Assembly (NCBI GenBank): GCA_965249895.1
Contig: CBDFNC010000004.1
Coordinates: 124,001 to 188,000, forward strand
DNA length: 64,000 nucleotides
Direction of reading: 5' to 3'
From: CBDFNC01 sp965249895
GTDB lineage: Bacteria; Pseudomonadota; Gammaproteobacteria; Enterobacterales; CBDFNC01
The notes under the pieces were generated by a model. That model was not told the origin of the DNA. It ran no database searches and saw only the letters and a program-made list of their open reading frames with translations. The position numbers were made by a program, and so were the translations under genes. This document shows, piece after piece, positions 17,217-24,946 of the stretch. How positions within the stretch are numbered: the first letter of the stretch is position 1; each line of letters opens with the position of its first letter.

Positions 17217-18506
17217 ATGAAAATCTTGCCTCTTTCAGCTGCGGTTTACGCCGCAGTCCTGACCTCTCAAGCAATGGCGGTGGACTTTAACGGTTATCTG
17301 AGATCTGGTATCGGATCTTCTGGAAGTGGCGGCAATCAGGCAGCTATGCAGGCAGATGGCGCAGCCTCGAAATACCGTTTGGGTAACGAAACAGAAACCT
17401 ATGGTGAAATTAAATTAGGTAAAGAATTGTATAACGAAGACGGTAAAAGCTTCTACATACAGACCAACATGGCTTTCGCCGTCGCCCAGGAAGGTGACTG
17501 GGAAGGTACCGAGCCGGCTTTTCGTGAAACCTATGCGATTGGCAAAAACGTAATCGAATCTCTGCCTGGCGCCAATGTTTGGGCGGGGAAACGTTTCTAT
17601 CAGCGTCATGACATTCATATGATTGACTTCTACTACTGGAACACGTCCGCGCCGGGGGGTGGTATCGAAAACATCGACATAGGTTTCGGTAAATTGTCTG
17701 CAGCCTGGCTGCGCAACACACAAACCACCGGTGGTAACAGCGATATAGGTAACGAATGGACTGACGCAGAAAAATTTACAGGTAACAACCTCGACCTGCG
17801 TTTATCCGAAATCCAGCTGGGCAATGCCGGTTCTTTGGAGCTGGGTATTAACTTCGGCAAATATTCTGAAGTCGACAACACCAACATCAAGCTTGGCAAC
17901 GGTCTAAGCGAAACTGGTTATATGTTCACGGCCGAACATACCCTGCCAATCATGAACGGCTTTAACAAATTTGTATTTCAATATGCAGGCGACGCCATGG
18001 CGGGCAACGGATTCTCCGGCTCACTGGTTGGCTTTCATAACCAGGGTAACGGCAATGGTGCTAATCAAACCTTCAGCAACGAAGGTAGCGCATGGCGGGT
18101 ACTAAACCACGGCGCCATACAACTGGGTCAAGACTGGGAAATGATGTACGTCGCCCTTTATGAAACAACGGACCTGAGTGAAATCTTGGGTAAGAGCAAT
18201 AACCGAGATTGGTTCAGCGCAGGTATCCGTCCCATGTACAAGTGGAGCAGTGTAATGAGTACTCTGGTTGAACTGGGTTACGACAAAGTTGACTGGTCTG
18301 CTTCCGCGAAAAATGCTGATAGCAAACGTGTTGACAACGACCTGACTAAAGTCACCCTTGCCCAGCAATTGCAAGCGGGGCCAAGCATCTGGGCGCGACC
18401 GGCGATTCGTGCGTTTGTTACTTACGGTAAGAATTCCGAGCTAGATATCACTCCGGGAAACAAATCTGAATACACCTTCGGCCTGCAAATGGAAGCTTGG
18501 TGGTAA
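17217..18506 (+). CDS. lamB: maltoporin LamB
   Basis: Outer-membrane trimeric porin for maltose and maltodextrins. It has 429 residues with a signal peptide ending QAMA/VDFNGYLRSG, the usual LamB mature start. The repeated amphipathic strands, the GSSGSGGNQ loop and the aromatic C-terminal TFGLQMEAWW fit an 18-stranded LamB barrel. It begins 112 bp after malK and reads the same way, so it is probably cotranscribed. The gap may hold an mRNA-processing signal, but I see no clear hairpin. Confidence 0.95.
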   Translation: MKILPLSAAVYAAVLTSQAMAVDFNGYLRSGIGSSGSGGNQAAMQADGAASKYRLGNETETYGEIKLGKELYNEDGKSFYIQTNMAFAVAQEGDWEGTEPAFRETYAIGKNVIESLPGANVWAGKRFYQRHDIHMIDFYYWNTSAPGGGIENIDIGFGKLSAAWLRNTQTTGGNSDIGNEWTDAEKFTGNNLDLRLSEIQLGNAGSLELGINFGKYSEVDNTNIKLGNGLSETGYMFTAEHTLPIMNGFNKFVFQYAGDAMAGNGFSGSLVGFHNQGNGNGANQTFSNEGSAWRVLNHGAIQLGQDWEMMYVALYETTDLSEILGKSNNRDWFSAGIRPMYKWSSVMSTLVELGYDKVDWSASAKNADSKRVDNDLTKVTLAQQLQAGPSIWARPAIRAFVTYGKNSELDITPGNKSEYTFGLQMEAWW

Positions 18507-18553
18507 CAATTGTTGTTGGCGCTTTGCGCCACCTCCTTAAAAGGAACAATGCG

Positions 18554-19318
18554 ATGAAAAAAATACTGTTAGCCATAGCCGTAATAGGTCTGTCTGGATT
18601 TAATCTGCAGGCACATGCGCTAGAAAAAGAAACTACACAGTCCTATGCCGACTCACAGGAGTTTGTCTCAGAGTCCCTTCTCACAAATGGTACACGTACC
18701 ATAGAGATCACCAAGGAAAATGGGCTTTTAGCTTTACCCCAAGGAAAAAGCTACTACCGGGCGTTTTCTCTGCCAAAAGGCCAAAGCGAGCTCAAGATCT
18801 CTTCTACCATAGACACCTCCGTCTTTGCGCCGACCATTTACTTGCTCGATGAAAATCATGGGGTTCTCGACACCTTTGGTCCGACCACGTTCACTTTCAA
18901 ACCCGGAGGAATGTTTAGTGCTGACGCACTGGTAGGTGAATTTAACCTGGATACTTCGGGTGGCGTAAAATACCTGGTTATCGCCACCAGCGATAAACAA
19001 CTCAATTCCACCACGGAAATAGAGCACCCGGCTAAGGTGCTGGCCAAAGCCAGATCCACCCAACCACCGGAAATTCCTAACTTAGAAATTCGCCATAGTA
19101 AAACCGGAAAAGTCAAGTTGACGTTGGCTCGATTGCAGACGGAGAAGACAACCACTAAATCGATGCTGGCGACCTCCCAGCAAATGTATGACCAAGCCAT
19201 TAACAAGGCAATTTCAAGCAACAATCACGAGTTGGCGTTGCAACTGATGGAAGAAGCCATAGGGAACGGCTCAACCACAGCACGGGCAACCTACCTAGAA
19301 GCCCTAAAACAAAATTAG
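18554..19318 (+). CDS. malM: maltose operon periplasmic protein MalM
   Basis: 254 residues from the ATG at 18554, chosen because it opens a signal peptide (MKKILLAIAVIGLSG, cleavage near AHA/LEKE) and has AAAAGGA upstream; the frame is open back to 18497 but that would bury the signal. The body matches the MalM family (LPKGQSELKISSTID, PTIYLLDENH, YLVIATSD). Its role in maltose use is not defined even in E. coli. It is shorter than E. coli MalM (306). It lies 47 bp after lamB and 28 bp before malP. Confidence 0.9.
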   Translation: MKKILLAIAVIGLSGFNLQAHALEKETTQSYADSQEFVSESLLTNGTRTIEITKENGLLALPQGKSYYRAFSLPKGQSELKISSTIDTSVFAPTIYLLDENHGVLDTFGPTTFTFKPGGMFSADALVGEFNLDTSGGVKYLVIATSDKQLNSTTEIEHPAKVLAKARSTQPPEIPNLEIRHSKTGKVKLTLARLQTEKTTTKSMLATSQQMYDQAINKAISSNNHELALQLMEEAIGNGSTTARATYLEALKQN

Positions 19319-19346
19319 TACCGGTTTTAAATATTTGGAGTCACTT

Positions 19347-21806
19347 ATGTTAGCTGTATCCGAGAATCCAAAACTCAGTGTAGAGAGGATTAAAGAATCT
19401 ATTGTTCGTCACCTGAGAACTACCTTAGCCAGTAACGAGCATGTGGCGAATCACAACACCTGGTGGCAAGCCACCTGCTTTGCCTTAAATGAGCATATTT
19501 TCGACAATGCCTGGGGAACGTTTAAAAAGACCCGCATTGACAGCAGCGCGCGTACAGTTAACTACCTGTCATTAGAATTTTTAGTTGGCCGATTAACCAC
19601 CAATAATCTGATCAACTTGAATCTGGAAAACCAGGTGCGCCAGGCGTTAGAGGAGTTGGGCCAGGATATCAACCACCTAAGCGGTGAAGAGCGTGATCCG
19701 TCCTTAGGTAATGGTGGTCTTGGACGCCTCGCAGCTTGTTTTATGGACTCACTGGCAACCCTCGAATACCCCGCGGTCGGATACGGTCTCCACTACCAAT
19801 ACGGTCTGTTCCGTCAGGGTATCCGTCACGGAGAACAAGTAGAGTTCCCCGATAACTGGCGCGATTATGGTTATCCATTCGAAGTGTGTCGCTCCAGTTT
19901 TGCCCTGGATATTCCCTTGTATGGCCATGTGGAAACCTATTATGAAGACAACCAGATGCGCAAACGCTGGGCGCCAAGTCAGTACCTAAGAGGCGTACCT
20001 TGGGATATCCCTGTAGTTGGTTATGGCGTAAAAAACGTCAATACTCTACGGCTCTGGGAATGCCGTGCGGTCAATGAGTTTGACCTGAATCAGTTCAATA
20101 AAGGCGGGTTTATTACTGCTCACGAAGAAAAAGTGAAGGCAGAAACCGTTACCCAGGTTCTCTATCCGAACGACGAAACAGCAGCCGGTAAAGAATTACG
20201 CTTGATCCAGCAGTACTTTTTATGTGCATGTTCAGTGGGTGACATTATCGCTCGTCATAAGGAAAACCACAGTTCGCTGGTGGACTTGTGCGAGTCCAAC
20301 ATACTGCAACTGAACGATACTCACCCTGCAATCGCTATCCCTGAATTAATGCGAATTCTTCTGGATGAGCAGGGGCTTAGCTGGGACAAAGCTTGGTATA
20401 TCAGCCAGAAGACGTTTGCCTACACCAACCATACGCTACTGCCTGAAGCGTTGGAAACCTGGCCCGTAGAGTTGATTTCCCGAGTATTGCCCAGGCATAT
20501 GGAGATCTTAAATGAGGTAAACTATCTATTCCTGACTCAAGAAGTTGAAAACCGCTGGCCAGGTGATGACGCTATAAAACAGAAGCTGTCTATTTTCGCA
20601 GAAGGGCATCCACGTCAGGTCCGTATGGCCAATCTCTGCGTTATCGCCAGTTTTAAGGTCAACGGTGTGGCCCGGCTCCATTCGGACCTAGTAAAATCAG
20701 AGCTGTTTCCCGAGTTTAATACCCTGTTTCCTGATCGTCTGGTTAACGTGACCAATGGTGTCACACCGAGACGCTGGCTCCGTCAGTGCAACCCTGAACT
20801 GGCGGATTTGATCAGCCATAAAATAGGTGAAAACTGGTTAACAGATCTAAGTCAACTAGCAAACATTGAAAGATTCGTTAACGACAAATTTTTTGTCGGC
20901 GAGTATGCGGCAATCAAACGGCGCAACAAGGCAAAGTTGGCGAAATATATCGAAGAAAAACTGCAAATACGGGTCTCTATAGACGCAATCTTCGACGTAC
21001 AGATAAAGCGCCTGCACGAATATAAACGGCAGCACCTGAACCTGCTGCATATCCTCGCATTGTATAATCGACTGTTGGAAAACCCCGACTATGAGATGCA
21101 CCCAAGGGTATTTATCTTTGCCGCCAAAGCAGCCCCAGGTTACCACCTGGCGAAAGATATCATTATGGCCATCAACAAGGTTGCCGACCGCATCAATAAC
21201 GACACTAAGGTAAAAGACAAACTGAAAGTTGTGTTTTTGCCCGACTATTCGGTCACTTTGGCTGAATTGATTATCCCGGCGGCGGATGTCTCCGAGCAGA
21301 TCTCCACAGCTGGCAAAGAAGCTTCCGGCACAGGTAACATGAAGCTTGGTCTGAATGGCGCCCTCACTATAGGTACACTGGATGGCGCAAATGTTGAAAT
21401 TGCCGAAGAAGTCGGTGACGAGCATATCTTTATCTTCGGCAATACCGTTGACCAGGTTCGTACGCTGCAAGAAAATGGTTACGACCCTTATGCTTTCTAT
21501 AACAGCAACAAGGAACTGCGTACCATTCTGGACTGGTTAACTACCGACCTCTTTACGCCGGGGCAAGGTCAGCGACTCAGCGCAATTCCAACCAGTCTAC
21601 TGCAGGGCGGCGACCCCTATTTGGTTTTAGCCGATTTCGAAAGCTACCTTGAGACTCAGCAGCGGGTCGATCGCGCTTACAGTAACAACAATCACTGGCT
21701 GAAGAGCACTATCCTAAACACAGCACGTATGGGTAAGTTCAGTTCAGACCGCTCCATCGAGGATTACGTCACTCATATTTGGCACCTGAATAAAGTTGCC
21801 ATCTAG
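19347..21806 (+). CDS. malP: maltodextrin phosphorylase
   Basis: PLP-dependent glycosyltransferase (GT35) that releases glucose-1-phosphate from maltodextrins in the cytoplasm. It has 819 residues. Family hallmarks: NGGLGRLAACFMDSLATL, YGLHYQYGLFRQ, LNDTHPAIAIPELMRIL, DVQIKRLHEYKRQ and the PLP-lysine region EASGTGNMKLGLNGALTIGTLDGANVEI. The ATG at 19347 is used because the TTGGAG of the earlier TTG start (19335) is its ribosome site. Joining malP to malK-lamB-malM is unusual compared with the enteric malPQ operon; malQ is not found downstream, where an IS1111 element lies. Confidence 0.96.
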   Translation: MLAVSENPKLSVERIKESIVRHLRTTLASNEHVANHNTWWQATCFALNEHIFDNAWGTFKKTRIDSSARTVNYLSLEFLVGRLTTNNLINLNLENQVRQALEELGQDINHLSGEERDPSLGNGGLGRLAACFMDSLATLEYPAVGYGLHYQYGLFRQGIRHGEQVEFPDNWRDYGYPFEVCRSSFALDIPLYGHVETYYEDNQMRKRWAPSQYLRGVPWDIPVVGYGVKNVNTLRLWECRAVNEFDLNQFNKGGFITAHEEKVKAETVTQVLYPNDETAAGKELRLIQQYFLCACSVGDIIARHKENHSSLVDLCESNILQLNDTHPAIAIPELMRILLDEQGLSWDKAWYISQKTFAYTNHTLLPEALETWPVELISRVLPRHMEILNEVNYLFLTQEVENRWPGDDAIKQKLSIFAEGHPRQVRMANLCVIASFKVNGVARLHSDLVKSELFPEFNTLFPDRLVNVTNGVTPRRWLRQCNPELADLISHKIGENWLTDLSQLANIERFVNDKFFVGEYAAIKRRNKAKLAKYIEEKLQIRVSIDAIFDVQIKRLHEYKRQHLNLLHILALYNRLLENPDYEMHPRVFIFAAKAAPGYHLAKDIIMAINKVADRINNDTKVKDKLKVVFLPDYSVTLAELIIPAADVSEQISTAGKEASGTGNMKLGLNGALTIGTLDGANVEIAEEVGDEHIFIFGNTVDQVRTLQENGYDPYAFYNSNKELRTILDWLTTDLFTPGQGQRLSAIPTSLLQGGDPYLVLADFESYLETQQRVDRAYSNNNHWLKSTILNTARMGKFSSDRSIEDYVTHIWHLNKVAI

Positions 21807-21848
21807 GACCTGATCGTTATCACTTTTTGGCTAGTGCCCGTCCTGAAA

Positions 21849-21973
21849 CGCTATCTTGTCATTCTCGCGCACGTTGTGGTTCGACATCTGGATGGTCCGA
21901 CACTCGGAATCCAGCGGCTTTACCGCGATCTCTGTGTGCGCTAAAAGACACTGGACCGAGATGTCGGACCATA
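21849..21973. repeat. dispersed repeat R, partial copy 3, with large palindrome
   Basis: Shares the GTCATTC-CGCAC-CTGGATGGTCCGACA-CTCGG-CCAGCGG series with copies 1 and 2. It then folds back: ATGGTCCGACA near 21893 pairs with TGTCGGACCAT near 21963. It lies directly upstream of the IS1111 element, suggesting the palindrome was the insertion target. Confidence 0.7.
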
Positions 21974-22056
21974 CCAGGAAAGCGATGTATGGACTCCTCC
22001 CCCTCCCGCGAACTACGGTTATTAGTGAGCTACCAATACGAAAAAGGAGTCCACAC

Positions 22057-23100
22057 ATGTATAACCATACTGTCATTGGTATCGATTTGGCAAAAAACTC
22101 TTTTCATGTTTGTGTCGTTGATAAACACGGAAAGGTAGTCACTGACCGCGCTTTTACCAAGTCAAAATTAGAGGTCTGGTTGGCACAGCAACTTCCCGCT
22201 CTCGTCGCAATGGAAGCCTGTGGCTCTGCACATTACTGGGCCAGAAAAATGCTCGCCATGGGGCATACACCTATGTTGTTAACGCCCAAGGCCGTTACCC
22301 CTAACAGGCAAGGGCAAAAAACTGACAAAAACGATGCACTTGCTATCGCTATTACCGCCTGCCAGCCACGCATCAAGACGGTGAGCGTAAAATCAGTAGA
22401 GCAACAGGGACTTCAGGCCATTGAGCGGATGAGGGAGCACTGGCTGGACCACATTACAGCAACATCTAATCTCATCCGGGGCTTACTGTATGAATTTGGT
22501 CTTTCTTTTCCAAAGGGGTTTGCCGCTCTAAAACGGGCGATACCCGAGCTGCTTGAGGATGCAGAGAATGGCTTACCCGGTGCTTTTCGTCTTCAACTGG
22601 CTGAGCTTTATCGTGCATTTGTTCGCCATCAAAACGAGCTATCTAAAGTTAACAAATCGTTGGATGCACTGATCCGACAGCAATCGGATTGCCAGCGCTT
22701 ACTGGAGCTGGAAGGGGTTGGCCCAGTGAATGCATTGGGGATATTTCTTGCGCTGGGAGATAAGGGGGAGAGCTTTAAAAATGGCCGAGAAGCGTCAGCA
22801 TGTATCGGAGTGACCCCGAAGCAGTACAGTACGGGGGGAGTCGTCACACTTGGACATATAGGGAAGAGGTCCGGGAACAAACGGCTGCGTTCAACGTTAA
22901 TTCAAGGCGCATTATCTGTGGTGGTATCGGTGGATAAACGAGCATCGAGCAACACAAAAGAAGCCTGGCTCAAGTCTCTTATTGAGCGACGTGGAAAACT
23001 CAGAGCGGCGGTCGCATTGGCCAATAAAACCATCAGAACGGCTTGGGCGATGTTACATTACAACACGGCATATCAAACCCCCAAAGCACTAACAGCATAA
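22057..23100 (+). CDS. IS110/IS1111 transposase (DEDD, serine-type domain)
   Basis: 347 residues from the ATG at 22057, with AAAAAGGAG upstream. The N-terminal DEDD RuvC-like domain shows GIDLAKNSFHVCVVD, the E in AMEACGSAHYWAR, and the paired D residues in KTDKNDALAIA. The C-terminal Transposase_20 domain has LLELEGVGPVNALGIFLALGD and CIGVTPKQYSTGG, with the serine-containing region TLGHIGKRSGNKRLR. It appears intact and possibly active. The frame is open upstream into the element's left end, but the ribosome site fixes the start. Confidence 0.95.
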   Translation: MYNHTVIGIDLAKNSFHVCVVDKHGKVVTDRAFTKSKLEVWLAQQLPALVAMEACGSAHYWARKMLAMGHTPMLLTPKAVTPNRQGQKTDKNDALAIAITACQPRIKTVSVKSVEQQGLQAIERMREHWLDHITATSNLIRGLLYEFGLSFPKGFAALKRAIPELLEDAENGLPGAFRLQLAELYRAFVRHQNELSKVNKSLDALIRQQSDCQRLLELEGVGPVNALGIFLALGDKGESFKNGREASACIGVTPKQYSTGGVVTLGHIGKRSGNKRLRSTLIQGALSVVVSVDKRASSNTKEAWLKSLIERRGKLRAAVALANKTIRTAWAMLHYNTAYQTPKALTA

Positions 23101-23315
23101 CAACAAAAGAAAACGAGTTTAACTGCAACACAAAGAACGAATAAACAGGTGAGACCGACCTTCAAGAGCCTGATCATTGTCAAGGTAGTAAATACCGAGC
23201 AAGCGTAGAGGCATGAAGGTGCGAATACATCCGGGGCCAGGGGCCGCACCCCAAAAAGAGTCCGAATATACGCACGCATCTAAACTGTTTATTCCAAAAT
23301 TGCTGTTGCAATCTT
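23101..23315 (+). ncRNA. candidate IS1111 guide (bridge/seek) RNA region
   Basis: Non-coding region between the transposase stop and the right subterminal repeat. It contains a long imperfect hairpin: GTGCGAATA near 23219 pairs with TATACGCAC near 23268, with a G+C-rich inner part (GGGGCCAGGGGCCGCACCCC). In IS1111 elements the guide RNA comes from this position. RNA ends and guide loops are not defined here. Confidence 0.5.
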
Positions 23316-23344
23316 GGAGGAGTCCATATACTGACAATGACAGA

Positions 23345-23405
23345 GGGCACTATCTAGTGTCCAACCCGCCTTTTTCAACTCCTTGATTAGCTCTCTGCTT
23401 GTCAC
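23345..23405 (-). pseudogene. hicA-like toxin gene, 5' remnant cut by IS1111
   Basis: A GTG at 23405 with AGAGGAAA upstream opens TSRELIKELKKAGWTLD, matching the first helix of HicA/YcfA mRNA interferases. The frame then runs into the region beside the IS1111 right end, and the SHHxF catalytic part is missing. No hicB is seen. Confidence 0.45.
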
Positions 23406-23474
23406 TGTTTTCCTCTGTTTGTTTACCTTGGGGTTATAGCAACCCCAGTGGCTAGAGGAATCAAAAATTAACAA

Positions 23475-23896
23475 CCCCGATAACCCCGGTTACTTTTACT
23501 TAGCGTTTCCAGTGAAGTATTCAGATGATCCCGTATGAGACTTTAATACTTAGTATGAGTCTTTATTACTCTCCCGCGGTGACCAATCAGCCCTAAGTAC
23601 CTGGGAATAAATTACACAGAAAGTTGTATGTTTTTAACTCTTGTCGATTTAGGGGGCGCCGCCAGACAACATAGGCTACCTAGATTTCAGGGGCTAAATT
23701 CTAGCTTGGGTGGACTTTTGCTTAGCCACTTACAAACCTCAAACCGCGTATAGCGTATAGCGTATAGCGCGTTGAATAGCACATATACCTCTTCTCGCTA
23801 GTTTTGGCACCGGTGCGGCAGAGGTGGTGATTTACCAAGGTTAATGATCACGCTAGACACTTTGCGGTCTCGTCAATCAAATGATAATATTTAGAT
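23475..23896. other. intergenic with 7-bp tandem repeat
   Basis: About 420 bases without a recognisable gene. It holds 3.5 copies of GCGTATA (23746-23771) and a fragment resembling the end of repeat R (GGCAGAGGTGGTGATTTACC, near 23817). Confidence 0.5.
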
Positions 23897-23910
23897 ATAT
23901 CATATGATAT
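23897..23910. promoter_or_regulatory. palindromic candidate operator of the RES toxin-antitoxin pair
   Basis: ATATCATATGATAT is a perfect 14-bp palindrome just before the antitoxin start at 23925. Antitoxins of this type usually repress their own operon through such a site. Confidence 0.45.
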
Positions 23911-23924
23911 TGCCGGGGAAGCTG

Positions 23925-24374
23925 ATGATAGCGACTGTTAAAGAGTATCAACCTGAGCTTTCAAAACGAGACAATTTTTGGCATGAGGTCGGAATGCCCG
24001 CGCGAGGAGCTAAGTTATATGAAGCGCTTCATCAAGGACTGCCCTATTCCGTTTACAACCAACTGTCTTCAATGTCTGGGTTAGACAAAAAGGAACTCGC
24101 CAAAGTTACCGTGATAGCACCGGCGACATTACAACGCCGTGCTAAAGCCGGACACTTTAATCCCGATGAAAGCGACAGGTTATATCGCTTCGCAGAAGTG
24201 CTCAAGGCAGCTAAGGACCTATTCGAAGGCGATATGGCGGCAGCAAAAATTTGGTTGAGTAAACCGGTACGCGGTTTAAGTAACAGGAGGCCAGTGGATA
24301 TGCTTGCCACGTCTGCGGAAACCGAAGCTGTGTTAGATCTTATTGGCCGACTAGAGCACGGCGTTTTTGTGTGA
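23925..24374 (+). CDS. DUF2384 (ParS/Xre/MbcA-type) antitoxin
   Basis: 149 residues from the ATG at 23925, which has GGGGAAG upstream; an ATG at 23904 falls inside the palindrome and lacks a ribosome site. An N-terminal HTH-like part (about 25-75: LPYSVYNQLSSMSGLDKKELAKVTVIAPATLQRR) precedes the DUF2384 C-terminal domain (FEGDMAAAKIWLSKPVRGLSNRRPVDMLAT), which blocks the toxin active site. It overlaps the RES toxin start by 4 bases, so the two are translationally coupled. Confidence 0.92.
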   Translation: MIATVKEYQPELSKRDNFWHEVGMPARGAKLYEALHQGLPYSVYNQLSSMSGLDKKELAKVTVIAPATLQRRAKAGHFNPDESDRLYRFAEVLKAAKDLFEGDMAAAKIWLSKPVRGLSNRRPVDMLATSAETEAVLDLIGRLEHGVFV

Positions 24375-24832
24375 GCACTATTCCAGCTTACCGCATTGTT
24401 AAAAAGAAGTACTCAGAGGGAGCCTTCGATGGTGAGGGGGCTAGATTGTTCGGTGGTCGCTGGAATAGTAAAGGCAACTCCTGTGTTTACCTTGCTGGCT
24501 CAGAGTCATTGGCGATTTTGGAAATATTGGTTCATATAGAAGCCCAACCCATACTCGACCATTACGACTTGTTTGAGTTGCAGTTGCCCAAAGAAACAAC
24601 CATGTTCCTCAAAGCGTTACCTGAAAACTGGCGTGAAGAGCCCGCTCCACCCGAAACGGCCGAACTCGGGGATGGCTGGTTAGAAACCAACATCAGCCTG
24701 GCTTTGGCTATACCAAGCGTTATTGTTCCAAGAGAATGGAACTTTATTTTAAACCCCAATCATTCCGAATTTGAACGCGTTATCACGCAAGCCGAAGCGT
24801 TACAGTTCGATCTCGATCCACGACTATTCTAG
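24371..24832 (+). CDS. RES-domain toxin (NAD+-degrading)
   Basis: 153 residues from GTG at 24371. The RES fold is recognisable by its Arg-Glu-Ser residues: R in GARLFGGRWNSKG (about 24-36), E in SLAILEILVH (about 46-55), and S/P in ALAIPSVIVPREWNFILNP (about 112-130). RES toxins such as MbcT and ParT use NAD+, degrading it or ADP-ribosylating targets. Antitoxin first with a short overlap is the standard order. It appears complete. Confidence 0.93.
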   Translation: MSTIPAYRIVKKKYSEGAFDGEGARLFGGRWNSKGNSCVYLAGSESLAILEILVHIEAQPILDHYDLFELQLPKETTMFLKALPENWREEPAPPETAELGDGWLETNISLALAIPSVIVPREWNFILNPNHSEFERVITQAEALQFDLDPRLF

Positions 24833-24946
24833 ATTTTTTGTAGGCAGATAAATTAGCGCGGTTATCCTACTAGGATTTGTTGGGTCGATTACCAGAACAG
24901 CGGCTGAGCTGTCTGACCAAATTCACAGACGTGATATCTTCATTGG

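Larger units (their letters stand above)
21981..23331 (+). mobile_element. IS110-family element, IS1111 group
   Basis: Subterminal inverted repeats TATGGACTCCTCC (21988-22000) and GGAGGAGTCCATA (23316-23328) bracket one transposase gene, the arrangement of the IS1111 group. Termini are set a few bases outside these repeats and are approximate. About 215 non-coding bases follow the transposase, where this group encodes its guide RNA. Confidence 0.88.

Noticed and set aside
21988..22000. CTCCTCCCCC-like text near 21995 considered as a MalT box behind malP
   Set aside because: It belongs to the IS1111 end and its inverted repeat, so the resemblance is coincidental.
23746..23771. Tandem GCGTATA copies considered as a CRISPR-like array
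   Set aside because: Units are 7 bp with no spacers; it is a simple tandem repeat.
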